A DNA stretch of 64,000 bases from NCBI RefSeq assembly GCF_050003625.1, contig NC_134397.1, positions 200,934,899 to 200,998,898 on the forward strand, written 5' to 3'. The notes beneath the pieces are model-generated. The model was not told the origin of the DNA. It ran no database searches and saw nothing but the letters and a program-made list of their open reading frames with translations. Of the stretch, positions 59,501 to 64,000 are shown one piece after another. Numbering within the stretch: the first letter of the stretch is position 1; each line of letters starts with the position of its first letter. This DNA is from Haematobia irritans (Eukaryota; Arthropoda; Insecta; Diptera; Muscidae). The position numbers and the translations under genes were made by a program.

Positions 59501-62500
59501 GATTTGGAATTTTCAATTTTTTGAGGGTGGTCATGAATTAAGCTCCTTTTCGCTCTAGGACGCATAGTTTAGGAGATATGAGCAAAACAAGTTTTTCATA
59601 TAAAAATTTCAATTTTTCCATGATTTGGATGGAATTTTCAATTTTTTGAGGGTGGTCATGAATTAAGCTCCTTTTCGCTCTAGGACGCATAGTTTAGGAG
59701 ATATGAGCAATACATGTTTTTCATATAAAAATTTCAATTTTTCCATGATTTGGATGGAATTTTCAATTTTTTGAGGGTTTAAGCCTTTTCGCTCTAGGAC
59801 GCATAGTTTAGGAGATATGAGCAAAACAAGTTTTTCATGATTTGGAATTTTCAATTTTTTGAGGGTGGTCATGAATTTAGCTCCTTTTCGCTCTAGGACG
59901 CATAGTTTAGGAGATATGAGCAAAACAAGTTTTTCATATAAAAATTTCAATTTTTCCATGATTTGGATGGAATTTTCAATTTTTTGAGGGTTTAAGCCTT
60001 TTCGCTCTAGGACGCATAGTTTAGGAGATATGAGCAAAACAAGTTTTTCATGATTTGGAATTTTCAATTTTTTGAGGGTGCTCATGAATTAAGCTCCTTT
60101 TCGCTCTAGGGCGCATAGTTTAGGAGATATGAGCAAAACAAGTTTTTCATATAAAAATTTCAATTTTTCCATGATTTGGATGGAATTTTCAATTTTTTGA
60201 GGTTGGTCATGAATTAAGCTCCTTTTCGCTCTAGGACGCATAGTTTAGGAGATATGAGCAAAACAAGTTTTTCATATAAAAATTTAAAATTTTTCAGGAT
60301 TTGGATGGAATTTTTGATTTTTTGAGGGTGGTCATGAATTAAACTCCTTTTCGTTCTAGGACGCATAGTTTAGAAGATATGAGCAAAACAAGTTTTTCAT
60401 ATAAAAATTTCAATTTTTCCATGATTTGGATGGGGGTGATCATGAATTAAGCTCCTTTTCGCTCTAGGACGCATAGTTTAGGAGATATGAGCAAAACATG
60501 TTTTTTATATAAAAATTTAAATTTTTTCAGGTCTTGGAAGGAATTTTCAATTTTTGGGGGTGGTCATGAATTAAGCTCCTTTTCGCTCTAGGACGCATAG
60601 TTTAGGAGATATGAGCAAAACAAGTTTTTCATATAGAAATTTCAATTTTTTCAGGATTTGGATGGAATTTTCAATTTTTGGGGGTGCTCTTTTTCGCTCT
60701 AGGACGCATAGTTTAGGAGATATGAGCAAAACAAGTTTTTTATATAAAAATTTACAACTTTTCAAGATTTGGATGGAATTTTTGATTTTTTGAGGGTGGT
60801 CATGAATTAAGCTCCTTTTCGCTCTAGGACGCATAGTTTAGGAGATATGAGCAAAACAAGTTTTTCATATAAAAATTTCAATTTTTTCATGATTTGGATG
60901 GGGGTGCTCATGAATTAAGCTCCTTTTCGCTCTAGGACGCATAGTTTAGGAGATATGAGCAAAACATGTTTTTTATATAAAAATTTACAATTTTTCAGGA
61001 TTTGGATGGAATTTTTGATTTTTTGAGGATGGTCATGAATTAAACTCCTTTTCGCTCTAGGACGCATAGTTTAGGAGATATGAGCAAAACAAGTTTTTCA
61101 TATAAAAATTTAAAATTTTCCATGATTTGGATGTAATTTTCAATTTTTTGAGGGTTTAAGCCTTTTCGCTCTAGGACGCATAGTTTAGGAGATATGAGCT
61201 AAACAAGTTTTTCATATAAAAATTTCAATTTTTCTATGATTTTGATGGGGGTGCTCATGAATTAAGCTCCTTTTCGCTCTAGGACGCATAGTTTAGGAGA
61301 TATGAGCAAAAAATGTTTTTTATATAAAAATTTCAATTTGTCCATGATTTGGATGGAATTTTCAATTTTTTGAGGGTGGTCATGAATTAAACTCCTTTTC
61401 GCTCTAGCACGCATAGTTTAGGAGATATGAGCAAAACAAGTTTTTCATATAAAAATTTCAATTTTTCCATGATTTGGATGGAATTTTCAATTTTTTGAGG
61501 GTGGTCATGAATTAAGCTCCTTTTCGCTCTAGGACGCATAGTTTAGGAGATATGAGCAAAACAAGTTTTTCATATAAAAATTTACAATTTTTCAGGATTT
61601 GGATGGAATTTTTGATTTTTTGAGGGTGGTCATAAATTAAACTCCTTTTCGTTCTAGGACGCATAGTTTAGAAGATATGAGCAAAACAAGTTTTTCATAT
61701 AAAAATTTCAATTTTTCCATGATTTGGATGGGGGTGATCATGAATTAAGCTCCTTTTCGCTCTAGGACGCATAGTTTAGGAGATATGAGCAAAACATGTT
61801 TTTTATATAAAAATTTAAATTTTTTCAGGTCTTGGAAGGAATTTTCAATTTTTGGGGGTGGTCATGAATTAAGCTCCTTTTCGCTCTAGGACGCATAGTT
61901 TAGGAGATATGAGCAAAACAAGTTTTTCATATAGAAATTTCAATTTTTTCAGGATTTGGATGGAATTTTCAATTTTTGGGGGTGCTCTTTTTCGCTCTAG
62001 GACGCATAGTTTAGGAGATATGAGCAAAACAAGTTTTTTATATAAAAATTTACAACTTTTCAAGATTTGGATGGAATTTTTGATTTTTTGAGGGTGGTCA
62101 TGAATTAAGCTCCTTTTCGCTCTAGGACGCATAGTTTAGGAGATATGAGCAAAACAAGTTTTTCATATAAAAATTTCAATTTTTTCAGGATTTGGAAGGA
62201 ATTTTCAATTTTTGGGGGTGCTCCTTTTCGCTCTAGGACGCATAGTTTAGGAGATATGAGCAAAACAAGTTTTTCATATAAAAATTTCAATTTTTCCATG
62301 ATTTGGATGGAATTTTCAATTTTTTGGGGGTTGTCATGAATTAAGCTCCTTTTCGCTCTAGGACGCATAGTTTAGGAGATATGAGCAAAACAAGTTTTTC
62401 ACATAAAAATTTCAATTTTTTCAGGATTTGGAAGGAATTTTCAATTTTTGGGGGTGGTCATGAATTAAGCTCCTTTTCGCTCTAGGACGCATAGTTTAGG

Positions 62501-63240
62501 AGATATGAGCAAAACAAGTTTTTCATATAAAAATTTCAATTTTTCCATGATTTGGATGGAATTTTCAATTTTTTGAGGGTTTAAGCCTTTTCGCTCTAGG
62601 ACGCATAGTTTAGGAGATATGAGCAAAACAAGTTTTTCATGATTTGGAATTTTCAATTTTTTGAGGGTGGTCATGAATTAAGCTCCTTTTCGCTCTAGGA
62701 CGCATAGTTTAGGAGATATGAGCAAAACAAGTTTTTCATATAAAAATTTCAATTTTTCCATGATTTGGATGGAATTTTCAATTTTTTGAGGGTGGTCATG
62801 AATTAAGCTCCTTTTCGCTCTAGGACGCATAGTTTAGGAGATATGAGCAAAACATGTTTTTCATATAAAAATTTCAATTTTTCCATGATTTGGATGGAAT
62901 TTTCAATTTTTTGAGGGTTTAAGCCTTTTCGCTCTAGGACGCATAGTTTAGGAGATATGAGCAAAACAAGTTTTTCATGATTTGGAATTTTCAATTTTTT
63001 GAGGGTGGTCATGAATTAAGCTCCTTTTCGCTCTAGGACGCATAGTTTAGGAGATATGAGCAAAACAAGTTTTTCATATAAAAATTTCAATTTTTCCATG
63101 ATTTGGATGGAATTTTCAATTTTTTGAGGGTGGTCATGAATTAAGCTCCTTTTCGCTCTAGGACGCATAGTTTAGGAGATATGAGCAAAACAAGATTTTC
63201 ATATAAAAATTTCAGTTTTTCCATGATTTTGATGGGGGTG
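56590..63240 (+). repeat. Mosaic of duplicated blocks, offsets 1,986, 2,179, 1,298 and 3,353 bp
   Basis: CAGGTCTTGGAAGG marks 58351, 60530 and 61828 (2,179 and 1,298 bp). A GGGGGTGCTCCTTTTCGC junction followed by a GGGGGTTGTCATG monomer recurs at 56766-57029, 58752-59015 and 62105-62368 (1,986 and 3,353 bp). Many units are short variants: GAGGGTTTAAGCCTTTTCGC (about 17 bp lost), TTTTTCATGATTTGGAATTT (about 40 bp lost) and GATTTTGATGGGGGTGCTCA. Pairs of short units run in tandem at 59112-59534 and 59663-60085. Confidence 0.8.
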
Positions 63241-63270
63241 CTCATGAATTAAGCTCCTTTTCGCTCTAGG

Positions 63271-64000
63271 GCGCATAGTTTAGGAGATATGAGCAAAACA
63301 AGTTTTTCATATAAAAATTTCAATTGTTCCATGATTTGGATGGAATTTTCAATTTTTTGAGGGTGGTCATGAATTAAGCTCCTTTTCGCTCTAGGACGCA
63401 TAGTTTAGGAGATATGAGCAAAACAAGTTTTTCATATAAACATTTCAATTTTTCCATGATTTGGATGGAATTTTCAATTTTTTGAGGGTGGTCATGAATT
63501 AAGCTCCTTTTCGCTCTAGGACGCATAGTTTAGGAGATATGAGCAAAACAAGTTTTTCATATAAAAATTTCAATTTTTTCAGGATTTGGAAGGAATTTTC
63601 AATTTTTGGGGGGTGGTCATGAATTAAGCTCCTTTTCGCTCTAGGGCGCATAGTTTAGGAGATATGAGCAAAACAAGTTTTTCATATAAAAATTTCAATT
63701 GTTCCATGATTTGGATGGAATTTTCAATTTTTTGAGGGTGGTCATGAATTAAGCTCCTTTTCGATCTAGGACGCATAGTTTAGGAGATATGAGCAAAACA
63801 AGTTTTTCATATAAACATTTCAATTTTTCCATGATTTGGATGGAATTTTCAATTTTTTGAGGGTGGTCATGAATTAAGCTCCTTTTCGCTCTAGGACGCA
63901 TAGTTTAGGAGATATGAGCAAAACAAGTTTTTCATATAAAAATTTCAATTTTTTCAGGATTTGGAAGGAATTTTCAATTTTTGGGGGGTGGTCATGAATT
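63271..64000 (+). repeat. 375-bp trimeric higher-order repeat at window end
   Basis: CTAGGGCGCATAG at 63267 and 63642, CAATTGTTCCATG, ATATAAACATTTC, and GGAAGGAATTTTC with TTGGGGGGTGG recur in order at a 375-bp offset (3 x 125). The second copy has one private change (CTTTTCGATCTAGG). The second trimer reaches the end of the window. Confidence 0.85.

Larger units (their letters stand above)
9531..64000 (+). repeat. Satellite DNA array, 125-bp monomer, continues past window
   Basis: A head-to-tail array runs to the last base with no orientation switch that I found. The monomer is 125 bp, for example AAGCTCC at 12541 and again at 12666. With the diverged edge, about 440 units are visible. Landmarks in order are GGTGGTCATGAATTAAGCTC, CTTTTCGCTCTAGGACGCAT, AGTTTAGGAGATATGAGC, AAAACAAGTTTTT, CATATAAAAATTTCAATTTT, CCATGATTTGGATGG and AATTTTCAATTTTTTGAG. 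At least eight subtypes differ in the AT-rich half, for example AAAACTATACAATT, AAAATTTACAATT with GGATTAAGATGG, AATTTCAATCTTTTCAGG with GAGGTTGG, CAAATAAAAATTTCGATT, GGATTTGGGTGG, and GGAAGGAATTTTCAATTTTC. No gene lies within it. Minus-strand frames reading RAKRSLIHDHPQKIENS and similar are satellite translations. Confidence 0.97.

Noticed and set aside
59112..60085. Two 140-codon minus-strand frames
   Set aside because: They stay open because several shortened monomers happen to add up to multiples of three. The protein is just the satellite translated, not evidence of coding.
56806..62339. Plus-strand frames of 60-64 codons reading MSKTSFSYKNFNF-like peptides
   Set aside because: Every monomer contains the same ATGAGCAAAACAAG start. 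They are satellite translations, with identical copies explained by block duplication.
8765..64000. CRISPR-like alternation of conserved and variable segments
   Set aside because: The variable halves fall into a few recurrent subtypes and are not unique spacers. The unit is 125 bp, and the surrounding DNA is an insect genome with transposons. This is satellite structure.
8765..64000. Telomeric repeat array
   Set aside because: The unit is long and complex, and no short telomere-type repeat or telomeric retrotransposon is visible.

Overview
This window is non-coding, repeat-dominated DNA from an insect, most likely a calyptrate and probably muscid-type fly. The case rests on repeat types I recognise from such genomes: tandem-body elements whose units contain 'TATATGGGGGCTATA', a head palindrome (TTCGGCCGGGCCGAA) and a CCATGGTGG-type tail hairpin; a 29-bp minisatellite built on TTCTATAGAAATAAAATTTT; and a Tc1/mariner relic. 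The species call is inference. Nothing looks prokaryotic: there are no operons, no rRNA or tRNA genes and no CRISPR array.

Layout. (1) About 1-5465 is dispersed-repeat territory. It holds two tandem-body elements, a possible decayed coding fragment (2705-2971), a 29-bp minisatellite (3003-3300) and one candidate small single-exon gene (4471-4659, 62 aa) with a TATA/initiator-like pair upstream. (2) 5474-8577 is a 3.1-kb hAT-like element. It has 16-bp perfect terminal inverted repeats, GC-rich subterminal GGAGC repeats and an 8-bp target-site duplication, GTTATAAC. It has no hAT transposase of its own. It carries a third tandem-body element, two copies of a small TA-flanked MITE family (one partial), and an internally deleted mariner-like element (6545-7478) whose transposase keeps a D,D,D catalytic domain. 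(3) From about 8765 to the right end (more than 55 kb, roughly 440 units) there is one head-to-tail satellite with a 125-bp monomer, always in the same orientation.

The satellite is diverged at its left edge (8765-about 9530), where a 230-bp palindrome-rich MITE (9871-10100) has also landed. It becomes increasingly homogeneous inward. The interior is organised into nested higher-order repeats: a 250-bp dimer, a 375-bp trimer, a 625-bp pentamer, 13-, 14- and 24-monomer offsets, and multi-kilobase segments repeated at 2,833, 3,833 and 5,451 bp offsets. Further duplications occur at 1,794, 1,961, 1,986, 2,179, 1,298 and 3,353 bp. About half of the monomer (a GC-richer core around CTCTAGGACGCATAG...GGAGATATGAGC) is nearly invariant, while the AT-rich half carries the subtype differences.

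The genes do not form a pathway. The interest lies in the satellite's architecture (conserved core, phased A-tracts, hybrid monomers, nested duplications), the intact-ended hAT element, and a tail hairpin whose arms co-vary between element copies. The open frames on the minus strand within the array are by-products of the satellite and are not annotated as genes.
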